From Mercenaria mercenaria (Eukaryota > Mollusca > Bivalvia > Venerida > Veneridae), in the NCBI RefSeq assembly GCF_021730395.1, contig NC_069371.1, forward strand, positions 47,068,001 to 47,132,000: a stretch of DNA of 64,000 nucleotides. Direction: 5' to 3'. Shown piece by piece: positions 32,584 through 45,562 of this stretch. Position numbers and translations under genes: made by a program. The notes below the pieces were generated by a model that saw only the letters and a list, made by a program, of their open reading frames with translations, had not been told where the DNA came from and made no database searches. Numbering within the stretch: position 1 is the first letter of the stretch; each line of letters starts with the position of its first letter.

Positions 32584-35237
32584 TCACTCCGGGAGAACTA
32601 CGTTCCGACGTAAGTCATGTCTCAACGATATCATGTGACATATCTCAACGATTTCGTTGCGGTGTCGCTCCGTATGACCTTGTTGATTCATTTAATATTA
32701 TGTGCAATGAAGCATTGATTCTACGTTTTCATAACTGAAAAGATGAATTTGAAGTGTGGAAGCTATATTAGCTTTTTGGAGCATTTTGGAAGATACAACG
32801 AGCTAGTTACAAATAAACTTATGTAAGCTACATAAATGTTGCAAGGCCGCAACGATAACAGACAATATGTGACAACGTCTCACATACAGTGTTGCGAAGT
32901 CTAAACAATATACTTACCGTTTTAACTTTTAGAAAATTCTTATGTACATCTTATCTTTACGTCGAGAACATTTCTTGGCACTTTCATAAATGACTGGATG
33001 ACGTCTGAGCAAGGTACAACAATTTAATCAGTATGACAAATGTATTTGTCGTTATCATTTTACACATTAATTATAGCCATACGCAGGCTGGAGTTAATTT
33101 GAAATGGGTGCATAAATTCATATAAAGTTTCAGCATGAAAGTTAAAACGTAAAGTTATTGCTGTACAATAGAAACAATTATGTTTAGGTGTTCGCTATAG
33201 AAATACTTTCATTTATATCAAAGTCCATGGAATGTTGTAAGCATTGTCGGTGGCTCCTTCACAATAGCTGTGTTCTGCTGAACCATTACTCATACATTCA
33301 GTTTTGAAAAAAGTGCATACATGTTATGCATTTCAATGTTTACATTCTTTACATGTTGACGTCATGTGGCAACATTATTATGGCGATTGAAAGGGCGCTG
33401 AATCATTTTCAGATCGATTGTCAAATATTTATGGCACTAATGATAAAAAGCAATACAAATAATGCTTTTAAGTTTTTGAAAATATGTGAAATGAAAATAC
33501 CAAGATATATATGAAGCGAAGGTTTATAATAAAAAGGTCAATAAACGGCTGATTGTGCCTTATAGCCATACTGGTACACATAGTTTCATAATAGCCCTCG
33601 GGCTAAAGCCATATAGGCGTGCCATTATGGCAAGAAAGCACAACCCAGTCATACATTAACCTATTAGTAATTCTTCGTGAAATGTTTTTTTTTTCCCAAC
33701 CCTAAACTATGTAAGAAAGGAAAACTATCAAGGCATTTGATTTTATACAATATATAGCCTCTTATACAAATAATATAGTAACTGAAAAGCTGCAGTAAAT
33801 GCTAGTACCAATAAACATTGCACTTTAAACTTTTCTTACAATATTATAGGTACACATGTAATAAACAGGTAATTACACTGATGAACCGATACATATTGAC
33901 ATGGAACGCTTTCATATCGGACGTGGATGTTTTCTAAACGTTGTAATAGAAAGAATCGTGTGACGTCCATGGTGTCCACGCGCACGTTGCGACAACAAGC
34001 TGAGGTCAATTTCGCGGAAAATATTAATGCACGTCAGTTTGAATTATTTGTTACATTTTCGAAGAAATTCTGGTATTTTCCGTTTTTCGTAACAAAACGA
34101 TAATTAAGACATAAAGTAATCATTTGGAAGTGGGTATATAATAAAAATGTTATCAATTTTGTATGTAAGTATATGCACTTGTTCTTTCACGGATAATATT
34201 GCCTTCCTAAAGTACCGCTGCAGAACAAGGCATATATTCACATACAAAGTTATTAACCTATAAATATTGATATTCCAGTTTCATATCGGATGTGTGTCGC
34301 CAATTGTGACGTCAGTTTCATGGATTTCGTCACGTTTTTAAGTTCTTTCACTAGGACATTTTCAGTTCCACTCGGGCTAAAGAACAAAATTTATATCATT
34401 GATATAATGAATAATACACGTGTAGTAATTGTAAAAGGTTTTTAGATTTGCATCGAGAAATATGCATTCATTCTTCATTAAGTCGCGCAATATTCTTATA
34501 TGTCTGCTGCAGAACACGTTCATATTTCAATATACAAATTTAATAACCTACAATTACATACTCACGTCATGTTGCTTAGTTGCCTCCTGTTCTTCAAAAA
34601 ATCGTTTTACAGACTTTATAATAATTAAGGTGTGCGCATTCGATAGTATAAGTGAACTCCGCGCCACCTCGTACATATTGCTTTCATTTGGACAAAGATA
34701 TCTTGGTTTCTGGTATATTTTACTCGAAAAGCAATGTTTTAAGCCGCAAGACTTCGATGAGTGTCAGTAACGCTTACTTGTGTCGCGTTTAGAGTTAGTA
34801 ACATCATCGGTTAGAGTGAGGAACATTATATCAAATAAATATTGCGTGTTTATGATAAAGCAGTTGCAGAAATACATTTCTAAGCTTAAAACTGGCACTG
34901 CTTTTAATCGACTCATTGACTGTCTGTAATTATTGCTTTTGTAAAAAGTGTAGTATATATTTTTTTATTCTGTTAAATAGCAAAATGCTTCCTTTTTCTC
35001 AATAACAGACGACTGTTTATTAAATCTAAATGTTTTATTCAATTTATGCGATTACTTTTAGAATCTGAAAACATGTTCATGTCAAGACACAGGTAAATAT
35101 AACCAAAGTAGTTATTATATATGAAAATTATGTAAGCCCTGTCATATAGAGCGATACCGTAACCAAACTTCGTTGAGATATGTCACGTGATATCGTTGAG
35201 ACATGACTTACGTTGGAACGTAGTTCTCCCGGAGTGA
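32584..35237. mobile_element. 2.65 kb element with ~90 bp inverted ends and TAA duplication
   Basis: TCACTCCGGGAGAACTACG, TTCCGACGTAAGTCATGTC, TCAACGATATCATGTGAC and ATATCTCAACGA on the left are answered in inverse on the right with few mismatches; similarity runs to about 90 bases. TAA stands directly outside both ends (32581-32583 and 35238-35240), fitting the TWA duplications of PIF/Harbinger transposons. No transposase frame is present: the longest open frame, 34462-34770, shows no recognised domain. Internal words (TTCATATCGGA near 33911 and 34279, CTCGGGCTAAAG near 33598 and 34373) recur. Non-autonomous. Confidence 0.75.
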
Positions 35238-35240
35238 TAA

Positions 35241-38200
35241 TGCCCATTCCCAATAAGCGTACCTAATCCTGTTATCGAAATTACATTGAAAAACAAATTA
35301 ACTATTTATTTCCAGGTGAATTAAGATAAGAAATATCTTATTTATAAGAAAATTATATTAAAAGAATCTAGCATTTGATTTCGCTTAAAAGTTGCAGTAA
35401 GTTCATTGTGAGTTGTTAGATTTTAATTCAACATTCTAGTCATTCTTTATTTTTTTCATTTTTTTCCATTTCTAACATAAATTAACCGCTAAACTTATCT
35501 AAACTCTTTCTAATTTAAACTAACATTTAAACTTGTTTTTTCCCTTAAAACTGCTTTCATTTTCCTCTCGTATCTAGACAAATCTCATCAAATGTTTATA
35601 CAATATCATTATGAATTAGGGTTTCATGATATTAACGTACATGTAGTAACAAGTTGTAATAATCTAATTTAGAATCATCTATCGTTATATCCATACCTTT
35701 TAACTTTTTCATCAATATTCCTGCGATCAACTAGTACAAACATTTTGTTTCCATTGACGTCAATATCCTATGATGTGCACATAATTCTTAGTTTAGTTGT
35801 TCGTTCTCTAAAAACAATATAAAAATACACACGTATGAAAATCAGCACTTCTGAGGAGTGCATTTTTAAACATACCGATATTTTAAATACTAACTTTTCG
35901 TTAAATTTACGTGCATATTAAGTATGTCAATTGTGCTATAGAATTTTCTTTGTATTATCAAAAGAAAAGGTCTTACATCATATGGTGCACTTCTACTAAC
36001 ATATAATACTCTAAAAAGAAATGTAAATTTCACTCATGAGAATTCTTTTTTGACAGGTAAAATACATTTTGTCAGCAAAAAAAAAACAAAAAACACGCAG
36101 TCTTTATAGAGCCTGTTAGTGTTCAGATGTTGTCTTTAAGACATAATTGATTTATCTAGAATTTATGTACATTTCTAACGCCAAGGTAATAACTTAAAGT
36201 ATTATGAAATTATATAACCTTTTGTCCAAACATTCCAACTATTTAAAAAAGAAATAAAGATATATAACATATTTTACTTACTTTAAAGGTTTCCACTTGC
36301 TTTAAATATGTACATGTCTACCATGTTACTTTCTGTATCTGAATCCAGACGTTCCTGAAAAAAAAATGCGCAACATTTTAAAAAATAAACGGAAAACAGA
36401 CATTGGCGCGAAATTTCCTATTTAAACAAATGCAGCCATTCAGAATAATCAATTAAATGTCTACAAAGTGGCGGGCCGAGTAAAAGAATTCGATAGTCTC
36501 TTATGTAATTTTTCATTTTTTGTTGTTGTTTTTTTTTAAATAGAAACTTGACTAGGAAAGTTTAAAAATAAAATTAAACTTATATGTGAAGTTCTACTTA
36601 TATGAAATACTGTTGAAAACGGCAAAAAAAAAATCAAACAAATATACAGTGCAGACTGCAAATAACAAATTTGAAAAATACATATTTCGCAGAAAAAATA
36701 AATGACCATGTAATATTAAATAATTTTCAGACTCAAGTAAAATATGTGTGGGAAACGCAATAGCTGATTTATGAGTTGTAAATAAAGTTAGGTGTTTTGT
36801 GATAAGTATTAATAATGTGTGTATTTAGTAAAGTAATCGCTTTAGGTATAATATTGTTCAAAACCAGAAATAAAAAAAATGTAAGCAGCGAGAATTAATA
36901 AGTTTCAGAACTACTAAATTTACTCGTTAAACACATGTCATAAAAATCTGTAGAAAATGAAATATTTGTAATTTTTTTTTAAAAAGTGCAATGAAACAGA
37001 ATCAATATACTTCTCCATCAATCCATTAGCTTATCCTAGGGCATGACAATCACAACTGAACTTCAACACTTAAGCCTCAGAAAAGTTCTTCTTGCTTCGT
37101 TTCTGATTTTGAAAACCTAGACAACATAATATAAATGTACAGTATTGTCAAACGTCTCTACAGAATACATGTATTAATTATATGTGGTACAATGGACTCA
37201 TATTACTGGGAAATTCTAGAATACTGAATAAAAAATAAATATGTCCTAATACTTGTTCAACAAAAATTAAGTTGATTTGCTTTTATACTAACCAGATTTG
37301 AATGACGTTAATTCACAGATGCACGACACAAAATAAAACGTAGTGTAATACATTAACATTTCAAACTCAAATATTTAGAAAATTACATGAATTTTTAACA
37401 TTTTTATAACTCACCTTGTATCCAAATTATTTCATTTTCACACTATTACGTTGAAGTTTGGGTGCGCGTTACTTATTTCCATTAATCTAGTATATAAGTG
37501 TGTAACTTTGATCCTAAATCATCGCCGGAAGCAGGCTGTAAATTGCAGGATATTGACCAACGAAGCCACGGTCAACCTTTCCCAGGTTTGTGTACATAAA
37601 TACTCTTCAACTGACATGATTTATGACGGTTAGAGCTCACTTTGTCACAGGACGGCTAAAATGTAGCTACTCCTATAGACTGGCTCCTGTTCGTATGTTT
37701 GTTCTTATTTACATATATATGTTTATTCATTAAGAGGAAAGTAACTTCAGCAGGTTGTTTTTACATTGACATTTTTATTGCCCCTGGCTCCAAACATAGG
37801 TATGGTTCAGCCTTCAGATAAAAATGTGCTATTTTAGAGGCTTAAGATTTTCTTATTTTGCTTGCAGTATTTATATAAAAAATAACCATGCAGCCAGGGA
37901 GCCAGGCTACTACTCCTACTAAAATGTCTCTCACAGAATTTCAGATCAGAGCGCGAAGTTATAACAACATGGAATTCTAGAGAGTTACAGATAGCATCTG
38001 TAGATTGGCTTAAATAGCCCTATCAAATTACCAGCACCCTTCTCCACGGTCAGCTTTTGACATTGAGATGAACATTAGGTCAGTTTATTTGTTAATTGGT
38101 TTAATTGCACGAGAATAACAGATTGCTCCAGGAAAAAAATACAACTGATGTATTACTTAAAATGTATTTTGAATGAAATGCTAAGGAAATTTAACACACT

Positions 38201-38283
38201 TGAAATTTAAGTATAGCATGTGAATCAGTGAATGTTAAACACAATTAGCAGTCCATTTTGGAGTTACAATAATAGATAGTTTA
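35241..38283. other. Three-kilobase AT-rich stretch, no gene recognised
   Basis: No open frame over 60 codons with recognisable content. Two splice-site-like features on the minus strand are noted: a donor AAG|GTGAGT at 37413/37414 and a 73-base candidate exon at 36282-36354. Otherwise nothing is seen. Confidence 0.5.
36282..36354 (-). other. Candidate exon of a minus-strand transcript
   Basis: TTTTTTTTCAG is followed by 73 bases and then GTAAGT. The first frame reads ERLDSDTESNMVDMYIFKAS and meets a stop at the end, so it may be untranslated. It might belong with the donor at 37414 and the candidate exon at 29823 to a long 5' untranslated region or a non-coding RNA. No other support. Confidence 0.2.
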
Positions 38284-38619
38284 AAGGTCCAGTAGCACTT
38301 TGGATGTAATGATCACAAGTAGCATTTCTTTTAACAAGAAATTTAATCTTTCTGACGAATTTGGCCGATAAGATAATTGTAGTGCTGCTTTTTTAAGTTG
38401 AAATTATACAACAGAAATATAGCATAGTATTTTTATTCAATGATATTGCAAAAAAGAGAAATGTCTTCTATTAACTGTTTTCCGTGTAGAAACAACTAAA
38501 ATGTCACAATAATATATTGTAACATGTTTTAGAGTAAAGTTGTTTTTTTTAACTGAAATGTTACAGTATTAACAAAAAATAATCTTTTGTAAGTTATTTA
38601 TAAGTGTTACTGGACCTTT
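38284..38619. mobile_element. MITE with AAAGGTCCAGTA ends
   Basis: AAAGGTCCAGTAGCACTTTG on the left and AAGTGTTACTGGACCTTT on the right form inverted ends of about 16 bp. Length is about 336 bp. TTAA/TTTAAA sequence flanks it, but the duplication is ambiguous. From 38620 to 39280 an open frame at 38723-38995 has no recognised domain. Confidence 0.7.
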
Positions 38620-39279
38620 AAAAAAGAAAACAATCATGTCACAGTAATATGAAAACAAAGCACTGCGTTAATCGGGAATCGATCGGACTTCAACTCACCC
38701 CCTAACATTTGAAAAGAACTGCTTGATGATGGTAAGGACCGTGGTACACAATTTTCAAGTCGATAGTAAATGTCTCATTCGGTATATCGCATGTTACCGT
38801 AGAGGGATCGATCTCGATTTTCGTAGTTTCGCCCAGGATCGGTTCTCTATCAATTTAAAGGAAGATTTTGGAATAAAAATAAACAACAACACTGCCCGTA
38901 TTTGTAATAATAAGCAAGACATTACGGTTCAGACAAGTTATGCGGACACTTATTCGGCACAAGGAAAAGGCGTATTCTTCCAAAAAAGTCCATAGTCAGA
39001 CGCTCTGTACACATTTTTTAATTCGATAGACTAAGTATAAATCTCGATCTGTACATCGCATTTTACGGTAGAAGGATCGGTAGGATCATTTCCCGTTTAT
39101 TTTGTAGTAGTGATCAACCAAAAAGCATGTTGTAAGGAAGTGGAGAAGAAAGATTTATAGATAAATTAGAATCTACAGCAGTAGACTACGTTCTTGTATG
39201 CGTTCAATACCAATATAATTTGATTAGGCACTAAGTTAAAAGCGAGGATATGATACCATTTGCTTTTCCAGTATTTTCT

Positions 39280-40084
39280 TTTGAAAGCTGCATTAAAAAT
39301 AATCTTGTCATAAAATTGGTGGATATTGGAACATACTCTCATCAGTATGTAAATATCGCGATACTATAAGTATATCTTGTAGTTACAGAGATATGTGCTT
39401 GCATGCAAAACTTTAACCAGAATATTCTAAGTACAAACAAGGGCAAAATACTGCTAAAATGTAGGTCAGAGTTATAAAACATAGTCAGTGGTCTTACATA
39501 AATCTAATGGCATTAAAGACATGTGTGAAGTTTCAATTAAATATCGTTATTAGTTACAGAGATATGTACTCACACGCAAAACTTTAACTTCATTTATTTT
39601 CTAAGTATAACAAGAGTGCTAGAATGTCACAATATACGCCCGTCACAGCAAATATTATTTTTAGAAATTATTGTAATTCTTTTATTTTTCTAAGTCCACA
39701 AAAAAAATCCTTACCAGGTACAGATACCTTAAAATACACCCAAAATTTGAAAGTAACATCAATGTTGTACCACAGAAAAGTGGTCTTGGTTTTTCCCTAC
39801 GATCAATTATAAAAAAGTTACAATGTAATGTATTTATAGTAACAGCTAAGGGAAGTTAATCGTTAAAGAGAGACAAAAAAAAATCAAAAAAAAAATTACA
39901 AGTCCACGCAAAAATCCTTACCAGGTAGAGATAGCTCAAAATACACCTCAGAATTGGATCAAACATGCATGTTGTACTACAGAAAAGTGGTCTTGATTTT
40001 TCCCTACGACTTGTAATGAAAAAGTTACAATATAAGCTATTTATAGTAATAGCAAAGGGAAGTAATTCAAAAGAAGGAACCAGT
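39280..40084. repeat. Dispersed repeat with internal 200 bp duplication
   Basis: Blocks such as GAGATATGTRCTYRCAYGC followed by AAAACTTTAACC occur at about 39389, 39561 and 41005. A segment of about 200 bp (CCTTACCAGGTA, CCACAGAAAAGTGGTCTTG, TTTTTCCCTACGA, AAAAGTTACAAT) is present at 39709-39860 and again at 39918-40060. No coding capacity. Confidence 0.6.
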
Positions 40085-40885
40085 GCATGACACGTCTCAT
40101 GATGGTGTACAATTGTGCCAAGTTACATCAAAATCCCTCCATGCATGAAGTAGAAATGCTCCGGACAAAGTCATTCTTGTATCTGACCTTTGGCCTCTAA
40201 GTGTGACCTTGACCTTAGACCTAGGGACCTGGTTCTTGCGCATGACACTCCGTCTCATGCTTGTGAACATTTGTGCCAAGTTGTATCAAAATCCCTCAAT
40301 GCATGAAGAGAAATGCTCCGGACAAAGTTTTCATTCTTGTATCCTTGACCTCTAAGTGTGACCTTGACCTTACCCCTAGGGACCTGGTTTTTGCGCATGA
40401 TTCTCCGTCTCATGATGGTGAACAATTGTGCCAAGCTACATCAAAGTCCTTTCATGCATAAAGAAGATATGCTCCGGACAAAGTCATTCTTGTATCCTTT
40501 GACCTCTAAATGTGACCTTGACCTTAGACCTAGGGACCTGGTTCTTGCGCATGACACTCCCTCTCATTATGGTGAACAACTGTGCCAAGCTACATCAAAA
40601 TCCTTCCATGCATGAAGAAGATATGCTCCGGACAAAGTCATTCTTGAATTTGACCTTTGACCTCTAAGTGTGACCTTGACCTTTGACTTAGGGACCTGGT
40701 TTTTATGCGCACGACACTCCGTCTTATGATGGTGAACAACTGTGCCAAGTTTCATAAAAATCCCCCTATGCATGTAGAAGATATGCTCCGGACAAAGTCT
40801 GTGGACGCCGCCCGCCCGCTCGCCCGCCCATCCGCCCGCCCGCCAGGGGCGTTCCCATAATACGTCCCGTTTTTCAAACGGGCGT
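40085..40885. repeat. 157 bp tandem array ending in a CGCCCGCC run and hairpin
   Basis: Five units of about 157 bp contain GCTCCGGACAAAGTCATTC, GACCTCTAAGTGTGACC, CTTGACCTTAGACCTAGGG and CATGACACTCCGTCTCATG; unit starts at GCTCCGGAC are near 40159, 40314, 40471, 40628 and 40785. The array ends in CGCCCGCCCGCTCGCCCGCC and a hairpin GTCCCGTTTTTCAAACGGG. The plan matches the other tandem-array elements (array plus C/G-rich run plus hairpin) but the monomer is unrelated. Long open frames on both strands here come from the repeat. Confidence 0.75.
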
Positions 40886-41348
40886 ATAAAAAGGAGCATA
40901 AATCTGCTAATATACAGGTAACAGTTATGGTACTTGGCCAGTGACCTCACATAATGACATAAAAGACATGTGTGAACTTTCCACCGAATGCATGCAGCAG
41001 TATCGGAGATATGAACTTACACGCAAAACTTTAACCAAAACATTAATGACGCGATTCTGACGCACGGAAGCTTTTTCATTTATTCTTTTCTTCGAAAGGT
41101 GGAGCTCCTTGCCTACCTAATTGGGAAAGTGTAGATTTGATTGAGCATGCGCCAGGGATGAATATTCCTGTCTTTCCATAGGGGTTTTAAAAACGTTGTC
41201 TAAAACAGCGTGCACTTTGGTGACGTCAAACAGTACTGGCACTATTATGACGTCATAAACTATTAAAATAGTGTAAGGAAATACCGAAATTTACTTGTCA
41301 CCACGATCTATTTTGAACGTGATAGGCAAGGAAAATGATAAATACTTA

Positions 41349-41925
41349 TTAATCTGTGTTATTTCTAAGCTTATATGCAGCTTTTAAAAATTTTCCAAAC
41401 TTAACAATGGTTCTCTGATTTTTTGTTTTCATAAGTGTAATAAACTTTTCAATTGTTGGCCAATTCATACAATATTTTGGTAAAAACATTTTTCTTAGCT
41501 CTCTATATTTAGGACAACACATAATAAAATGGTACTCAGTTTCAACTAAATTGGTACAATTTTGACATGTTCTATTATTTCTTTCTACACCATTATATCT
41601 CCCTGTTTCTATAGCTAAATGATGAGATGATAAACGAAAACATGTGATTAATCTCCTTAGGTGATCATTTTCGCAAAAAGTCAAATAATTTTCAAAACCA
41701 AATGATGTTTTACTTTTTCTATAATACTCTAGTTTTGTACAGCTGTCTATGGAGGCACGCCATTCTTGAGTCTTTCAATCGTTGTTTTAACATAGGAAAT
41801 AGCTGGCCATCGATATCGTTCTGATAGAAAATATACCCAAAACCTAATTCGTCTAGAAACTTTTTCACAGCTTTAACCCATGGTAAACAATTGGTTCCAT
41901 TCACATGTTCTCGAAGTGAGAAAAT
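41349..41925 (-). mobile_element. Non-LTR retrotransposon (LINE) C-terminal fragment
   Basis: The minus strand encodes the end of a LINE ORF2. First NCLPWVKAVKKFLDELGFGY, FYQNDIDGQLF and QRLKDSRMACLH; then, in another frame from about 41730, YYRKSKTSFGFENYLTF, LRRLITCFRLSSHHLAIETG and the zinc knuckle CQNCTNLVETEYHFIMC, ending LRNNTD. The knuckle and the HHLAIETGRY motif are typical of the tail of bivalve LINE proteins. The copy is 5'-truncated and has at least one frame change. The palindromic piece next to it (41925-41985, GTGAGAAAATTTTCAC type) is a separate small repeat. Confidence 0.7.
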
Positions 41926-41985
41926 TTTCACATTTTCACTCGCGCTACGCGCTCGTGAAAATATTTGAAATTTTCTCACTTCTCA

Positions 41986-44900
41986 GTGAGATATATTTCA
42001 TATTCACTCAAAACAAACAAATATCCTCTATGTAATTACTTTGACTTTCACGATCCATTTTAGAAGTTTATACTAGAATGTAAAGTAAATTATATTTCTG
42101 ATTTTATAAAATTAAGTCTTAGTTATTGTCATGAACAAGATCACGTAAATTAGACAATGATTATGACCTCTATCTCCCATCCTGAGGAATCTTACATACT
42201 TTATTTATAATTATAGCTCAGAGATTCCGAAGATTATTTCTAGGTTACAATGTATTCACTATAAGATAAAGAAAAAAATAAGGAAAAGAAAATAGTGTTA
42301 ATATAACATATCAAACTTTCAACGTTCTAGATGTAGATCTACTTAAGTTTTGAGATTTGATGATCATTTATCCATTTTTTAAACTTCACAGCAATTATAA
42401 CAAAATAATGTTTTTGTCGTCAAAAATTAACAAAAACATAACTGACAATTAACAATATCTAAAAGTCTGAGTTCTTACAAATTTCACAAATTCTAAAGCA
42501 AAATATTTGTTCTTATCAAATTGCAGTTTTGACGTACAACAAATAATGAAAAATAGTCTATTAAATATTTCCTGATTCACTGGTTTCGAAAGTTTCAAGA
42601 GTGGGACACTATTCATAAATATTAAATACAACCTAACGTAATGTTAATGATATTAAACAGCGTATGAATATATGTTCAGTGCGCATATAACTGGTAAAAC
42701 ACATTCTTGTTTATGTTTTAGCTCGATGAAGTAAAATAGAATATGATACTTGTAGAGTAAGTTGTGCAAGAAAAAAATATTGTCGAAAAATTGACGCCTG
42801 GTATTCAGTACAGAGCCTCGATAGTTTATTGACATCTGTTGTTCATTAGTCTTAATACTGGCTCGATGTCTAAATTGCCATTTTACAGCAGAAATGATCG
42901 TTTTATTGAGATAAATGATAAGATCAGCATCAAGACAAGGTCAGATGGTCCGACGGTCAGTTTAACTGGTTTATTATCGTTTCTAACCCCCTTTCTTGCT
43001 GTTTCAGACGATGTATTATAGCCAATAACCATTTATAACGGAAAAGTTATTGTCTCAAATTTCCTGAATTCATTTAAAAAATGGGGACTTCATATACATA
43101 TATATATCATCTCGGATTTAACAAGATTTGGGTTTAGCAAACGTTTCCTTAGTGCATATGCAAAAGTTGAATGTTTCATGGAAATCTGTTTTTAGCTTCG
43201 TGGTACAGATGTTTATTATAACAGCACTGATGTTTTAAGAATTTACTGAAGTTTTTATTTTTCTAAACTTCGTTTCCTGTAAACTTCAGAATTGTATTTT
43301 GGTCTCTGATATAGTCAAATACGGTTCAGATATAAATGAAAAAGTCAACATTGAAGACGCATTACGGGCAAAAACAAACTTTTAAATAACAGAGTTAGTT
43401 AAACTTTTACATTTCTTTTTCATTACATCACATTTCTTTTGCATTACATTTGGGTTTGAATATCATCTTTTCTGGTCCTGAAGTCTGAGACTTAAATGAC
43501 TTCATTGCTAATGCACTCTGTATTACATTTGGCCGGGAAAACAATGCACGTGCGTTTCATGTCGTAAGTATTTATTATCAAATGTGTGCATGTTTTTCAC
43601 GTATTATTTGCAAACAGATTTCAAAAGTTCTAGGCTTAAGTACAGTTTTAGAAATGTAGTTAGAACTTTTGACATGGCAGTAAGGATTTTTTTCAATTGA
43701 CGTACGGAGATTGGGAGTGCCGCCTTCCACTAAATTAGCTTTATAAGTGTTAATTGGCATTGATACAGTAACAGGGCAAATATAAGAGAACGCGCGCGTT
43801 TTTTATTGTGTTGCTATGTTTAAAGTGTGACCATAGCAAAAAAATAATTAAAGTCTCTAAAGTCGGCTCTTTCATAACATACAAGCTACTGACGGTTTTA
43901 TTATGAACATTGATACATCATCATATTGAAAATATCCATGTTAAACATTTTTCTCTGTTAGTACGGTCATTCGCATGTCTGTCTGTCCTTAAGTCGTCAA
44001 ATAACTCCTGAGGTAATTTTAAAAACATATTTTACGTGAAACCTGGTACATCAGTAAGGGCCAAGAATTTGAATTCGAGAATTAAACGGATAGCGCTTGA
44101 TTGGTTCAGTTCATTCATCCGCTCTTTTTAAACGTGATTAGAATTTGAATTACATAAACACCAACCGTAAATTCAATTATATCATATCAACCGTTTAAAC
44201 AATGAAAAGAGACATGTTAATACATGGTTTTCTATTGTTGATATTTATTAGAAAATTGCAAAAAGAAACTAATTAGTACGTGTTATATTCTTACCATAGT
44301 TTGCAGAAGTACTGCAAATAGTGAATTTTACGGGTAGCAGTACCTGACATACTGCTACAAACATACGTAAATACATGCATTTCGCCAAGACACGTAAAAC
44401 TTCGTGATATCATAAAATATGGAACGAAGAATTGATGGGTTTTTTTAAAACAAAGAATATGATTTGATTCATTTTTTATCAATCCTGATTGTAATTTGTA
44501 CAAGTATTTAAGTCCACAAAAGTGCGCATATGAACTTAAATCCGTGATAATCTGTATCAGCAGTATTTTAATATTTCAAATCATGAAATGTTATTTCTTG
44601 AACATTCATGTCAGTGGAGAAAATTATACTTATGTAAACCTTAGATATATAAGCAATAGTTTAATTTTATTACAAATTTTGTTTCAAGTGTGTAGAAGTG
44701 TTTACTATATTACAATAGTTTTACAACGCGAAAAGTATTTTCATATGATTATCTATTAGAAAAGAAAGTTTTGTTGTTAATTAAGAAGATATATTGATTT
44801 AATGTTGTCGAAAGAAGTCTCTAATAAATAGATCCTTAGTTTTCCAATTGTCGTGCATTTGTGCGTAAATCGGGGCCAAACTGGCACTATTTCGCTCGTG

Positions 44901-45491
44901 GAATGAATTATACATAAATTAAGACAGTTTACTTGAAAACGAAAGTTGGGTGTTTATTCTGCGGACCGCTTTCTGAAATGCGGAAATATGGGGGTACTTG
45001 AGTTCAGTTGGCTTGCATTCAAAAAAGTCACTGCATACTATTAAACACCCCTTTTCCTTTTCGTTTTCTTGAAGCAAATGTATGGATATCTTGTGGAATG
45101 TACGTATGGGTATCTTGTGGAAACTAAGCTACGACCGAGTGAAAATCTAGAAACTGTAACAAAATTGTTTTGAAGTAGCTGAATTAATAAGAAACAAAGA
45201 AGAAGTTCTTTTATTGGTATATAGCCTTTTGTATATCATGGGAATGGTTCAGTGATTTTCCCTTGAGTTATGGGCCTTAATTTGTGGCATATTATTATTT
45301 CTGCATGATAAGTGATGGGAGAAATATGTTTTTTCCGTGTGTGAATGACAACACATTATTTTCATGTGTATGTTTTTATATTAATGTGTTTTAGCTCGAC
45401 TATGATGTAAGCTTTAAGCTTATTTGAACTAACTCGAGTCTGCTTCCAATATAAGCCAGTCCTGGTGTCATATGAGAAGTCATGATCGTGA
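41986..45491. other. AT-rich stretch without recognised genes
   Basis: Only short open frames of 60-90 codons with no recognised domain. No array or terminal repeat was found. Nothing else is supported here. Confidence 0.5.
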
Positions 45492-45562
45492 CCCCAGTGG
45501 AACCCAGTAAGGCTCGAACCTATGACCCCTGAATTGAGCGGCCGACACCTTATCCAATAATA
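45492..45562 (-). repeat. tRNA-like sequence 8 (minus strand)
   Basis: On the minus strand TTGGATAAGGTGTCGGCCGC is an A-box region and TAGGTTCGAGCCTTACTGGG a B box with flanking T-stem. It resembles a tRNA-Arg or Lys type head; acceptor pairing is incomplete. From 45563 to 47780 no gene is seen. Confidence 0.5.

Noticed and set aside
38723-38995. 90-codon plus-strand open frame
   Set aside because: No start context, partner exon, domain or similarity was recognised.
40567-40950. 127-codon minus-strand open frame with a Gly/Ala/Arg-rich stretch
   Set aside because: It is translation of the 157 bp array and the CGCCCGCC run, not a protein gene.
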